Below are positions 1-6,002 of a stretch of 6,142 nucleotides of DNA, piece after piece; position 1 is the stretch's first letter; the number at the start of each line of letters is the position of its first letter. The notes below the pieces were generated by a model. It was not told the DNA's origin. It was given only the letters and a program-made list of their open reading frames with translations, and ran no database searches. The position numbers and the translations under genes were made by a program. The DNA comes from DATFMP01 sp041477795 (GTDB lineage Bacteria > SAR324 > JACQKK01), in contig JBGOUY010000266.1 of the NCBI GenBank assembly GCA_041477795.1, forward strand, positions 1 through 6,142, read 5' to 3'.

Positions 1-2
1 AA

Positions 3-1190
3 TGGAACCTGGATCGCCGGATGGACAAGGCGATTCGTTCGCCGCAGCTGTCGGGTTTGAGCTCGGTCATCACGTCGGTGGACGTGGTGAACCAAAACAC
101 CGTGACCATTCGGTTGTCCAAGCCGTTCCCCGGACTGTTGGGCAGTCTGGGGCAGCGTGAAGGATACATGGTGTCGCCGGCAGCCGTCCAGAAATGGGGC
201 GCGGACTTTGGCAGCCACCCGGTCGGCACGGGACCCTTCAAATTCGTGGAGTGGGTGCGCGGCAGCCATCTCACGGTGGTAAAGAACCCGGACTACTGGG
301 AGAAGGGCCTGCCCTACCTGGACAAGATCGTGTTGAACGACATTGCCAATTCCGTGGTCGGGGTGCAGCGACTGACCACCAAAGAGGTGGATATCGTCGA
401 TACGCTCACGCCGCGCGACGTGCTGCAACTGGAGAAAACGCCCAACATCAAGCTCTATCCGATCAAGGTGGGCCGTTGGTTCAGCCTGCACTGGCACTGG
501 GACGAGCCGCCGTTCAACAATCCCGCCCTGCGGGAGGCGATCGCCTATGCGATCGACCGCAAGAAGATGGTGGAGATCCTGATGAGCGGCAAAGGCACGG
601 TGGCCGAAAGCCCGACCCCGCCTGGCCTGTGGTGGTTCGATCCGAAGGTCAAGATCCCCGCATACAATCCGGAGCTGGCCAAGAAGAAGCTCGTCGAAGC
701 CGGCTACCCCTCCGGAATCGATCTAACCCTGGTCATGCCGTCAGCCGTGGTCTATGAGCAACTGTGCCAACTGGTGCAGGAGCAGCTCGGGGCGGTCGGC
801 ATCCGGGTGAAGCTGGAGCCGGTGGCGGAAGGCGACTTCTACGCCCGTGTCTTCAAGGGGCTGATCAACTTCGTGCCCACGCGCTGGACGCAACGCCCCG
901 ACCCGGACGGGCTGTTCTTCCTGCTCTTCCACAGCCAGGGGCCGGCCAACACGAGCCGCTACCACAGCGCGGCCGCGGATGCCCTGCTCGACAAGGCGCG
1001 GGTGATGACGAATCGCAAGGAGCGCGTCGCCCTCTACGACCAGTTCCAGGAGCTCCTGGCGAAGGATCTGCCAGTGCTGCCCTTGTTCTTCTCCGAGGAG
1101 TACGCGGGGGCCCGCGATGTGGTGCACGGCTTCGTGTGGATTCCCGACCAGATTCCGCGCTATCGCGAGCTCTGGAAGTCGGGCCCGTAA
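3..1190 (+). CDS. ABC transporter family 5 substrate-binding protein, C-terminal part (5' end outside window)
   Basis: This is the periplasmic or lipoprotein solute receptor of a peptide/opine/nickel-type ABC importer (SBP_bac_5 family), which captures a ligand and delivers it to the DppB/DppC-type permeases encoded next. The frame is open to the left edge (first codons read W-N-L-D-R-R), so the M at 21 is internal. The signal peptide and roughly the first 100 or more residues are missing. Family landmarks in the visible 395 residues are VGTGPFKFVEW, NPDYWEKGLPYLDKIVL, the lobe-hinge NNPALREAIAYAIDRKKMVE, AYNPELAKKKLVEAGYPSG, and QLGAVGIRVKLEPV near the second domain. The C-terminus (VLPLFF...RYRELW) and the TAA at 1188 look natural, so only the 5' end is cut. 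Family assignment is secure; the ligand cannot be read from the sequence, and dipeptides, oligopeptides, opines or glutathione-like compounds are all possible. Confidence 0.93.
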   Translation, partial: WNLDRRMDKAIRSPQLSGLSSVITSVDVVNQNTVTIRLSKPFPGLLGSLGQREGYMVSPAAVQKWGADFGSHPVGTGPFKFVEWVRGSHLTVVKNPDYWEKGLPYLDKIVLNDIANSVVGVQRLTTKEVDIVDTLTPRDVLQLEKTPNIKLYPIKVGRWFSLHWHWDEPPFNNPALREAIAYAIDRKKMVEILMSGKGTVAESPTPPGLWWFDPKVKIPAYNPELAKKKLVEAGYPSGIDLTLVMPSAVVYEQLCQLVQEQLGAVGIRVKLEPVAEGDFYARVFKGLINFVPTRWTQRPDPDGLFFLLFHSQGPANTSRYHSAAADALLDKARVMTNRKERVALYDQFQELLAKDLPVLPLFFSEEYAGARDVVHGFVWIPDQIPRYRELWKSGP

Positions 1191-1350
1191 GGAAGACGCA
1201 CCGGCTGAAGGGTGCAGGCCAGGCGCCAGGCCGGGGACTTCCAATACGAGTCGGCGTGCGCGACATTCATGAGGTAGCTCGTCAGTTCCCTGCTGGCTGC
1301 CCGGCGCTGCCAGGTGGCCGGCGGGGGTAGACGGTTGTCCCGCTGAGCGT

Positions 1351-1372
1351 GCGGCGCTTTCTCCCGCGCCGC
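1351..1372. repeat. Perfect 7-bp stem-loop upstream of the first permease gene
   Basis: GCGGCGC (1351-1357) and GCGCCGC (1366-1372) are exact inverted copies around an 8-nt loop, TTTCTCCC. The hairpin lies 46 bp before the permease start, in the 228-bp gap after the binding-protein gene. No T-run follows, so it is not a classical Rho-independent terminator. Stem-loops between a binding-protein gene and its permease genes often stabilise the upstream transcript or lower downstream expression; that role here is inferred. I see no gene in 1191-1418. Confidence 0.5.
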
Positions 1373-1418
1373 TTGCCAAGCACCGCGTTGGGGGCAATCC
1401 GAAGCCTGGGGCCATGGC

Positions 1419-2366
1419 ATGATCGCGCTCATCGTAAGAAGGTCCCTGTTGGTCCTGCCCAACATGGTCCTGATCACGTTGATCCTGTACGTGAGCGTGT
1501 TCTGGCTGTTGGGGACTCCGGCGACGATGATGCTCGGGGAGGATGCGAGCAAGCAAGGCATCGAAGAGATCAATCGCGAATACGGATTCGACCGGCCCGT
1601 CCTGGTGCAGTATCTGACCTGGGTCGGGAACGCGCTGCGTGGGAACCTGGGTCGCTCCTTCACCACGCAGCAGCGCGTGGAGGACGCCGTGCTGCCCCGG
1701 CTCCCCGCGTCCCTGGAAATCGGATTTCTGGCGATCGTCATCGCCGCGCTCGGAGCGACGCTGCTCAACACGTTGCGGGTGGCGCAGCGGGCGCTGGCAC
1801 CGGTCTTCGTCGGGCTCAGCGTTGCCGGCATCACCGTGCCCAACTTCATGCTGGGCATTTCCCTGATCTTTGTGTTTTCCGTCAAATTGGGCTGGCTGCC
1901 CTCCACGGGCTGGGTGCCCTGGTCGGATGGCGCCCTCATCCACATCGTGCACCTGATCATGCCCGTGGCTACGCTCTCGGCCTTCTACTTCGGCTCCTAC
2001 AGCCTGGTCTACCGGGCGGAGTATCGGGACGTGCTGCGGCGGCCGTATATCTCTGTCGCCCGGGCCAAGGGCTTGCCCGAATGGAAGGTGGCCTTCCGGC
2101 ACGCGTTGCCCAATGCCATTCTGCCGGTGGTCACCCTCATTGGCGTGTCGATGGGCCGCCTGATCGGGGGGGCGGTCGTGACCGAAACGGTGTTTTCGAT
2201 TCCCGGGGTCGGCAGATTGCTGGTGACCTCGATCCTCACGCACGATTTCCCCGTCATGCTGGCGTTGGGTATGCTCATTATCGCCGGAGTCATGCTGATC
2301 AATCTGGTCACTGACGTCGTGTACGTGTTCGTGAATCCCCAGATCCGACTGGAGGGATCGGTATGA
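1419..2366 (+). CDS. DppB-type ABC transporter permease
   Basis: Inner-membrane permease subunit of a dipeptide/oligopeptide/nickel-type importer, the partner of the DppC-type subunit that follows. The 315-aa length is typical of the family. The N-terminus is a DppB hallmark: a short basic start, then a first membrane helix at about residues 9-31. A large periplasmic stretch follows with GFDRPVLVQYLTWVGNALRGNLGRSF at about 56-81 (variant of the usual GDLGRS). Further helices lie at about 100-115, 128-155 and 176-200. The cytoplasmic EAA loop that docks the ATPase is at about 201-236 (key ARAKGLPEWKVAFRHALPNA). The C-terminus YVFVNPQIR matches the family's YxxxDPRIR. Start: ATG 1419 gives the natural N-terminus; the nearby ATG 1414 is out of frame and stops after two codons. 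The Shine-Dalgarno sequence is weak. The TGA overlaps an ATG (ATGA, 2363-2366) as in coupled operons, but that ATG opens only a 42-codon frame, not the next permease. Confidence 0.93.
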   Translation: MIALIVRRSLLVLPNMVLITLILYVSVFWLLGTPATMMLGEDASKQGIEEINREYGFDRPVLVQYLTWVGNALRGNLGRSFTTQQRVEDAVLPRLPASLEIGFLAIVIAALGATLLNTLRVAQRALAPVFVGLSVAGITVPNFMLGISLIFVFSVKLGWLPSTGWVPWSDGALIHIVHLIMPVATLSAFYFGSYSLVYRAEYRDVLRRPYISVARAKGLPEWKVAFRHALPNAILPVVTLIGVSMGRLIGGAVVTETVFSIPGVGRLLVTSILTHDFPVMLALGMLIIAGVMLINLVTDVVYVFVNPQIRLEGSV

Positions 2367-2496
2367 TCCAGGGCGCAGCGCGCTGGCATGGCTGGACCCT
2401 CAGGCCCGCAGGGGAGCGCTTCGGCTGCAAGACGGGCTCTGGCTGGCCATCGCGCATGCGAGTACCGCGTGCCATGCATTCGCCCAGATAGTGGCC

Positions 2497-3276
2497 ATGG
2501 GGTTCAGTTTCCGTCTTCTGATCGGCATCGTCATCATCTCCCTGGCGTGCCTGGTCGCCATTTTCGCCCCGGCTCTGGCCCCTCACAGCCCCATGCAGTC
2601 GAGTCTGGATACGCTGGCGGTTCCAACAGCCGCCCACTGGCTCGGTACCGACGAGCTGGGCCGCGATGTCCTGAGCAGGCTCATCTACGGGACGCGCACC
2701 TCCCTCATCATCGGGCTGGGGGCGGCGGCCTTCTCGGTGCTGGGCGGGGTGCCAGTCGGGCTCATTGCCGGTTACTTCCGCGGTCGGATTGACGTCATCA
2801 GCGTGCAGGTGATCGACCTCTTCATCGCCTTGCCCGGGCTCGTGCTGGCACTTATCATCACGGCCATGATCGGGCCGACGCTCCTGAATCTGGTGATCGT
2901 GCTGGGGCTCGTCTCGTGGCCGGGGATGGCGAGGCTGGTGCGGGGACAGGTGCTGAATATCCGGGAGCTGCCTTTCATCGAGGCCGCCGAAGCCCTCGGG
3001 AGCTCGCCGTGGCGGGTGCTCGCCAGGCATGTCTGGCCAAACATCATGCGGGTGGTCTTCGCGCAGTTCGCGGTCAGCGTGTCTGCCGCCATTTTCACCT
3101 CGGCAAGCCTCAGCTTTCTCGGCCTGGGCATCGCCCCGCCCACGCCTGACTGGGGCAGTATGGTGCGCACGGGGTATGCGTACCTGGCGCTCAGCCCGCT
3201 GATGAGCCTGGCGCCAGGGGGAGCCGTCGCGTTCCTCGTGGTGGGGTTCTACCTGGTCGGTTCCACCATCGAATAG
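2497..3276 (+). CDS. DppC-type ABC transporter permease, short at both ends
   Basis: Second inner-membrane permease subunit of the importer. Landmarks: first helix at about residues 6-28 ending in IFAPALAPHSP, the family signature HWLGTDELGRDVLSRL at 47-62, helices at about 70-92 and 105-146, the ATPase-docking EAA loop at 161-187 (EAAEALGSSPWRVLARHVWPN), and SLSFLGLGIAPPTPDWGSM at 204-222. The protein is 259 aa, somewhat shorter than usual (about 270-310). ATG 2497 is preferred because M-G-F-S-F-R leads directly into the first helix; GTG 2491, two codons earlier, is an alternative. Neither has a clear Shine-Dalgarno sequence. The frame stays open upstream through the 124-bp gap, without an ATG. 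The C-terminus ends abruptly at VGFYLVGSTIE and lacks the common family tail (LGDxLRDxLDPR). No ATPase gene follows. It is probably a real gene, perhaps slightly truncated at its 3' end by whatever rearranged the next region. Confidence 0.88.
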   Translation: MGFSFRLLIGIVIISLACLVAIFAPALAPHSPMQSSLDTLAVPTAAHWLGTDELGRDVLSRLIYGTRTSLIIGLGAAAFSVLGGVPVGLIAGYFRGRIDVISVQVIDLFIALPGLVLALIITAMIGPTLLNLVIVLGLVSWPGMARLVRGQVLNIRELPFIEAAEALGSSPWRVLARHVWPNIMRVVFAQFAVSVSAAIFTSASLSFLGLGIAPPTPDWGSMVRTGYAYLALSPLMSLAPGGAVAFLVVGFYLVGSTIE

Positions 3277-3349
3277 CGTTCGCCTGTCGGCGCGTGGCGC
3301 CAGCCAGGTGCTCCAACGGCACTCCTGCAGGTTCGCACGTACCGGTATC

Positions 3350-3366
3350 CCCCACTTCTTGTGGGG
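3350..3366. terminator. Stem-loop 74 bp after the second permease, possible transcript end
   Basis: CCCCAC (3350-3355) and GTGGGG (3361-3366) form a perfect 6-bp GC-rich stem around the 5-nt loop TTCTT. The position after the last transporter gene suits a transcript end or 3' protection hairpin. The downstream side lacks a T-run (it continues CCGCTC), so intrinsic termination is doubtful. Confidence 0.35.
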
Positions 3367-3400
3367 CCGCTCAAACCGAGGCTTCGCGGCGTGGAGCGGC
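3366..3400. repeat. Inverted repeat GCCGCTC / GAGCGGC
   Basis: GCCGCTC at 3366-3372 and GAGCGGC at 3394-3400 are exact inverted copies separated by 21 bp. The left arm abuts the preceding hairpin and shares its last G, so the two structures could compete. Function is unknown. Confidence 0.35.
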
Positions 3401-3478
3401 ATCTGCTGTTACGCTGCGCTCGGCCATGCGCCCACCAACGCCCTCGTCTCCGTCACCGACCCACCCCACCGACCGCGC

Positions 3479-3492
3479 GTGGCGCGCGCCAC
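3479..3492. repeat. Perfect 14-bp palindrome
   Basis: GTGGCGCGCGCCAC at 3479-3492 equals its own reverse complement. A continuous palindrome of this length could be a dimeric regulator site, but GC-rich alternating sequence makes chance palindromes more likely. No gene starts close by on either strand. Confidence 0.35.
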
Positions 3493-3623
3493 CATTGATA
3501 TTCCAGAGCCCAGGGGCAGATTTGAAGCAAGACCTGCGCATCACGAATGCGTGGTTGTCCGTTCCAGACTCCGGCACTGGATTTGGCGCCGCACGGCAAG
3601 CCGAATGCGATGGCCACACCGTT

Positions 3624-3680
3624 GTCACACACCCCGTCACACAACGCTGTGTGATACCGGGGCATACCGTGCTATACCGT
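3624..3680. repeat. Cluster of short direct and inverted repeats (GTCACACA x2, TGTGTGA, ATACCG x3)
   Basis: GTCACACA occurs at 3624-3631 and again at 3636-3643, a 12-bp step. The second copy pairs with an inverted TGTGTGA at 3648-3654 (7-bp stem TCACACA/TGTGTGA, loop ACGC). ATACCG then occurs at 3654-3659, 3664-3669 and 3674-3679, exactly 10 bp apart, so the three copies sit on one face of the helix. Such spacing is typical of arrays bound cooperatively by a protein: integrase arm-type sites, plasmid iterons or operators. The array lies 16 to 72 bp left of a tRNA-Leu-like relic, which suits integrase arm sites inside an element, but this is inference. Confidence 0.5.
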
Positions 3681-3695
3681 TGCACAGACCGTAGC

Positions 3696-3779
3696 ACGCA
3701 GGTGATTGATCGAATTGATAACCTCCTGTAACTACAGGTGTTATCGTCCAGCGAAGGTCGAGTCCCGCCCTCGGCACCA
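3696..3779 (+). pseudogene. tRNA-Leu-like relic with intact 3' end (possible attachment site)
   Basis: The last 22 nt (3758-3779) read as the 3' end of a tRNA: T-loop core TCGAGT, then CCCGC, acceptor strand CCTCGGC (3769-3775), discriminator A and encoded CCA. CCTCGGC-A-CCA pairs with the GCCGAGG start known from bacterial leucine tRNAs. Upstream, GTAAC / TACAGGT / GTTAT (3728-3744) forms a 5-bp stem with a 7-nt loop carrying anticodon CAG (leucine); its right part CAGGTGTTA matches tRNA-Leu(CAG). AGGTG (3700-3704) and GAATTG (3712-3717) also fall in tRNA-Leu order, and the total length of 84 nt is right. It is not functional: the 5' acceptor ACGCAGG does not pair, the T-stem (CGAAG against CCCGC) fails, the D-loop lacks GG, and position 33 is A instead of U. 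It is either a decayed tRNA or a 3' tRNA fragment left by site-specific integration. Confidence 0.5.
3715..3745 (+). promoter_or_regulatory. Candidate MerR-family-type dyad promoter (competes with tRNA relic reading)
   Basis: A -35-like TTGATA (3715-3720) and a -10-like GTTATC (3740-3745) are separated by 19 bp holding a dyad: ACCT at 3721-3724 and AGGT at 3736-3739 around a GTAAC centre. A longer bulged inverted repeat pairs GATAAC and CCTGTA with TACAGG and GTTATC. Overlong 19-20 bp spacers carrying a dyad are the hallmark of promoters activated by MerR-family regulators, and the GTAACTAC-AGG core recalls CadR/PbrR-type metal-responsive sites from memory. No MerR gene or metal-resistance gene is adjacent, and the same bases form the anticodon arm of the tRNA-like relic, so this is tentative. 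Confidence 0.3.
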
Positions 3780-3922
3780 GCCGTTCCCCGAAAACCGCAG
3801 CCAGTGTACCCGGTCGCGCGCCGTTGAGGCTGGCCGAGCCAAGCACGGAGCGATCGCCTTCCGTATCGAGGGCACAGCACCTTGGCTGGCCCAAGCTATG
3901 GACGTCCGCCCGCGGGGGCTGA

Positions 3923-4650
3923 ACGGCGTCACCGGGTCTCCCTTCACGGCGGGGACAGGGCCATACTCCGGCACTGGCCCGGCCGGATCCGGCGCTGTCC
4001 ACGCAGATCGTCAATCCTGGGGACGTGCTGGAGCTGGCGGGAGGAGGGGTCCGCTGCCATGCCGCCGCATCCCCGCTGGCTGCGCTGGAGGCGGATGACA
4101 CGGCGTTGCTCCGGTTCGATCCCACGGCGGGTATCCCGCCGCTGGCCGACTCCAATCCCGATGGCTACAGTCCGGATCACCTGAAGGAGCAATGCACCCG
4201 AATCCTCGGCGAGGGCGTGGCTGGCTACGCGCGCACCGGATACGCCTCGGACGAACTCGTGGTGCGGGCCTATCGCGAGCACCGGGTGTGTTATGCAGTG
4301 GTGCCGGTATTCCCCGGTGGGGAGGAGCGCTGGCACTGCTTCCAGTTCGACGAGATGGCGCCCCGCCTCAACAGCGGCAGCGCAACGGCCCCAGAGGCCG
4401 ACCTGGGGTGCCCCGCATCGCTGCCTCCGTCTTGGTGGGCTGGATGGAGCGCCGCAAGAGTCTCTTCTCCGTGCGTGGCTATTCGCGGCGGCACGGCACC
4501 GTCTATCGCATGGGGCGGGCCAGCGAGCAGGTGACGCTGGAGCCGGTGCCGTTGCCGGACCTGCTGATGCACTATGTCCTCAACGTGTCCGAGGGTTCCG
4601 AGGAGGCCGCCAGGCGCCGGGTGGATCTCGCCATCGAGGCGCTGGGATGA
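3923..4650 (+). pseudogene. Unrecognised protein gene, apparently frameshifted, start unclear
   Basis: I do not recognise this family. Two adjacent segments show codon use like the good genes (G/C-rich third positions) but in different frames. The first, open from 3923 with GTG 4025 as its only usual start codon, reads through GDVLELAGGG (about 4019-4048), DDTALLRFDP and VVPVFPGGEERWHCFQFDE (ending 4354). Beyond about 4375 it degenerates and stops at 4534. The second, in the frame one base back, becomes protein-like from about 4400 (VPRIAASVLVGWMERRKS) and ends at TGA 4648-4650 after NVSEGSEEAARRRVDLAIEALG. A one-base deletion (or two-base insertion) between about 4355 and 4405 would join them into a soluble protein of at least 208 residues without signal peptide or membrane helices. 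Two genes, the second from ATG 4444, is the less likely alternative. A sequencing error could also explain the shift. Confidence 0.55.
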
Positions 4651-4719
4651 GCCCGCTTCGAACGCGGCCCGCCGAACTCAACCTTGCGCGGCTGATTCCC
4701 TCGGGGTGGCGTCGCTTAG

Positions 4720-4774
4720 CGTTGCGGGGGCAAATTTCAAAAGGCGGAGGGACCGCGCAACGGTAAGAGTTGCG
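4720..4774. repeat. Three-arm inverted repeat able to form two exclusive hairpins
   Basis: Arm 1 CGTTGCG (4720-4726), arm 2 CGCAACG (4756-4762) and arm 3 GTTGCG (4769-4774). Arm 2 is the exact complement of both arm 1 (29-nt loop) and arm 3 (7-nt loop, with its first six bases), so only one hairpin can form at a time. The set lies in the 369-bp gap between the broken gene and the deacetylase gene, about 250 bp before the latter's start. I see no convincing small gene in 4651-5019; a 52-codon frame from 4783 has no coding character. Confidence 0.3.
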
Positions 4775-4937
4775 TCCACACCATGGCATCAGCGGCACTG
4801 CCTCTCGGTATGGCCGGTTCGCCCGACGTACAGGTTAGACCGTGTCTGCGCGTGCCTTTACGACGGCCGCGCGCATCGTACAACGAAGGGCTGATCGCCT
4901 CCGGGCGCGACAAGAGCCCGCGAGCCGGGACCCCGAT

Positions 4938-4967
4938 TTGACCGCGGGCCCGGATATCTCCTAGGTT
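4938..4967 (+). promoter_or_regulatory. Candidate sigma70-type promoter for the deacetylase gene
   Basis: TTGACC (4938-4943) matches the -35 consensus at five of six positions. It is followed after 18 bp by TAGGTT (4962-4967), a poor -10 that keeps the first T, A and last T. Transcription would begin near 4975, leaving a leader of about 45 nt with the ribosome binding site just before the start. This is the best promoter-like pair in the gap, but the -10 is weak. Confidence 0.35.
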
Positions 4968-5019
4968 GAGCGCGGTCGCCCTCGACTTCCTGTGGTTCAG
5001 ACTTGCGGAGGAACTGGCC

Positions 5020-5964
5020 ATGAAAACGACACCGCCTTCTCCACCTCCCTCCACCATTCCGGGCGCCGGCGCAGGCAGCGGACCCGATCCTTCCTGGCAG
5101 TGGGAGGAGTCCCGCTGGCGCCGCATCGTGGAACAGGTGCGGGCCGGCCGATCCCTCAAGCCCAAGCGCTGGAAGGACGGCGCCCGGGTGGGGGTGTCGA
5201 TCTCCTTCGATTCCGACCACGAGTCCTGGGTGCTGCGCGACGGGGGCAGTTCCCCGGCCGGCCTGGCCTCCGGCGAGTACGGGGCGCGGGTGGCCATCCC
5301 GCGCATCCTGAAGCTGCTGGCCAAGTACGACGTGCCGGCGAGCTTCTTCGTCCCCGCCGTGATCGCCAAGCTCTACCCTGACGAACAGCGCCGGGTGGTG
5401 GCCGAGGGTCACGAGATCGGCCTGCACAGCTGGATCCACGAGCGCACCAGCAACCTGGAGCCACAGGCGGAGCGGGACCTGACCCTGCGCTCGTCCGACG
5501 TGCTCACGGAGATCACCGGCAAGCGCCCCGTGGGCATCCGCACGGCGTCCTGGGATTTCACGCCCACCACGCTGGCCATCATCCGGGAGATGGGCCTGCT
5601 CTACGATTCCTCGCTGATGGCCGACGACGATCCGTACGAGCTGCTGGACAAGGGCAAGCCCACCGGCGTCGTGGAGTTGCCGGTGGAATGGATCCGCGAC
5701 GACTATCCCTACTTCGGCATGGACCGGCTCTCGGCCCTGCGGCCACACACGCCGCCGGAGGCCGTGCTGGGCATCTGGAAGAGTGAGTTCGACCTAGCCC
5801 TGGAGGAAGGCGGCCTGTTCCTGCTGGCCACCCATCCCCACGTCATTGGCCACCGCTCCCGCATCCAGATGCTGGAGGCGCTGATCCGCTACATGCGCTC
5901 GTTCCCCGGCGTGTGGATCGCCACCCACGAGCAGATCGCCCGCTACGTGAAGGAAAACGCCTAG
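5020..5964 (+). CDS. Polysaccharide deacetylase family protein (carbohydrate esterase 4, HpPgdA-like)
   Basis: Metal-dependent hydrolase of the NodB/CE4 superfamily, which removes N-acyl groups from amino sugars or cleaves related amide bonds. The layout is that of the H. pylori PgdA-like branch, which also resembles allantoinase PuuE. Motifs in the 314-aa protein: motif 1 SFDSDHES at 62-69 (D64 base, D66 metal ligand); SGEYGARVAIPRILKLL at 84-100; motif 2 HEIGLHSWIH at 131-140 (metal ligands H136, H140); motif 3 RTASWDFTP at 174-182; motif 4 DSSLMADDDPY at 196-206; VVELPVEW at 217-224; motif 5 LATHPHVIG at 269-277 (H272). All catalytic positions are present, so it should be active. There is no signal peptide; residues 1-25 are Pro/Gly/Ser-rich and probably disordered. 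ATG 5020 is chosen because GGAGGA (5007-5012) sits 7 nt before it; an in-frame start at 4966 has no such site. The substrate is not readable. Location is probably cytoplasmic. Confidence 0.93.
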   Translation: MKTTPPSPPPSTIPGAGAGSGPDPSWQWEESRWRRIVEQVRAGRSLKPKRWKDGARVGVSISFDSDHESWVLRDGGSSPAGLASGEYGARVAIPRILKLLAKYDVPASFFVPAVIAKLYPDEQRRVVAEGHEIGLHSWIHERTSNLEPQAERDLTLRSSDVLTEITGKRPVGIRTASWDFTPTTLAIIREMGLLYDSSLMADDDPYELLDKGKPTGVVELPVEWIRDDYPYFGMDRLSALRPHTPPEAVLGIWKSEFDLALEEGGLFLLATHPHVIGHRSRIQMLEALIRYMRSFPGVWIATHEQIARYVKENA

Positions 5965-5978
5965 TGTGGTGTCCCACA
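5965..5978. terminator. Small stem-loop directly after the deacetylase stop codon
   Basis: TGTGG (5965-5969) and CCACA (5974-5978) pair around TGTC, starting on the base after TAG. The following AGTTTCTTGG is only mildly T-rich. The stem is short, so this is a weak terminator candidate at best. Confidence 0.25.
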
Positions 5979-6002
5979 AGTTTCTTGGTAATTTCACGGC
6001 CG

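Noticed and set aside
1414..1422. Two-codon frame ATG-GCA-TGA overlapping the DppB-type start
   Set aside because: A start-stop of this length arises easily by chance, and there is no ribosome binding site to support a regulatory role.
741..2243. Long open frame on the minus strand (500 codons) across the binding-protein and permease genes
   Set aside because: It is antisense to two well-recognised genes. Its translation is a monotonous mix of H, D, R, Q and G, as expected from the complement of GC-rich codons, with no domain.
2308..3402. Minus-strand open frame of 364 codons across the second permease
   Set aside because: Complement of the permease coding sequence; no motif, and same low-complexity composition.
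3294..3731. Plus-strand open frame of 145 codons after the second permease
   Set aside because: Third-position composition is not like the real genes, there is no ribosome binding site or domain, and it runs through the repeat array and tRNA-like relic.
3277..3922. CRISPR array in the repeat-rich gap
   Set aside because: Repeats are only 6 to 8 bp with 4 to 6 bp between them; there are no 24-40 bp repeats with unique spacers.
4783..4941. 52-codon open frame in the gap before the deacetylase
   Set aside because: No ribosome binding site, mixed third-position composition and no recognisable sequence. It overlaps the candidate -35 box.
4858..5748. Minus-strand open frame of 296 codons across the deacetylase
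   Set aside because: Antisense shadow of a gene with all family motifs intact.
5964..5992. Possible insertion-sequence end right after the deacetylase stop
   Set aside because: The sequence vaguely recalls ends of IS630-type elements, but there is no transposase, no matching inverted end in the window and no visible target duplication.
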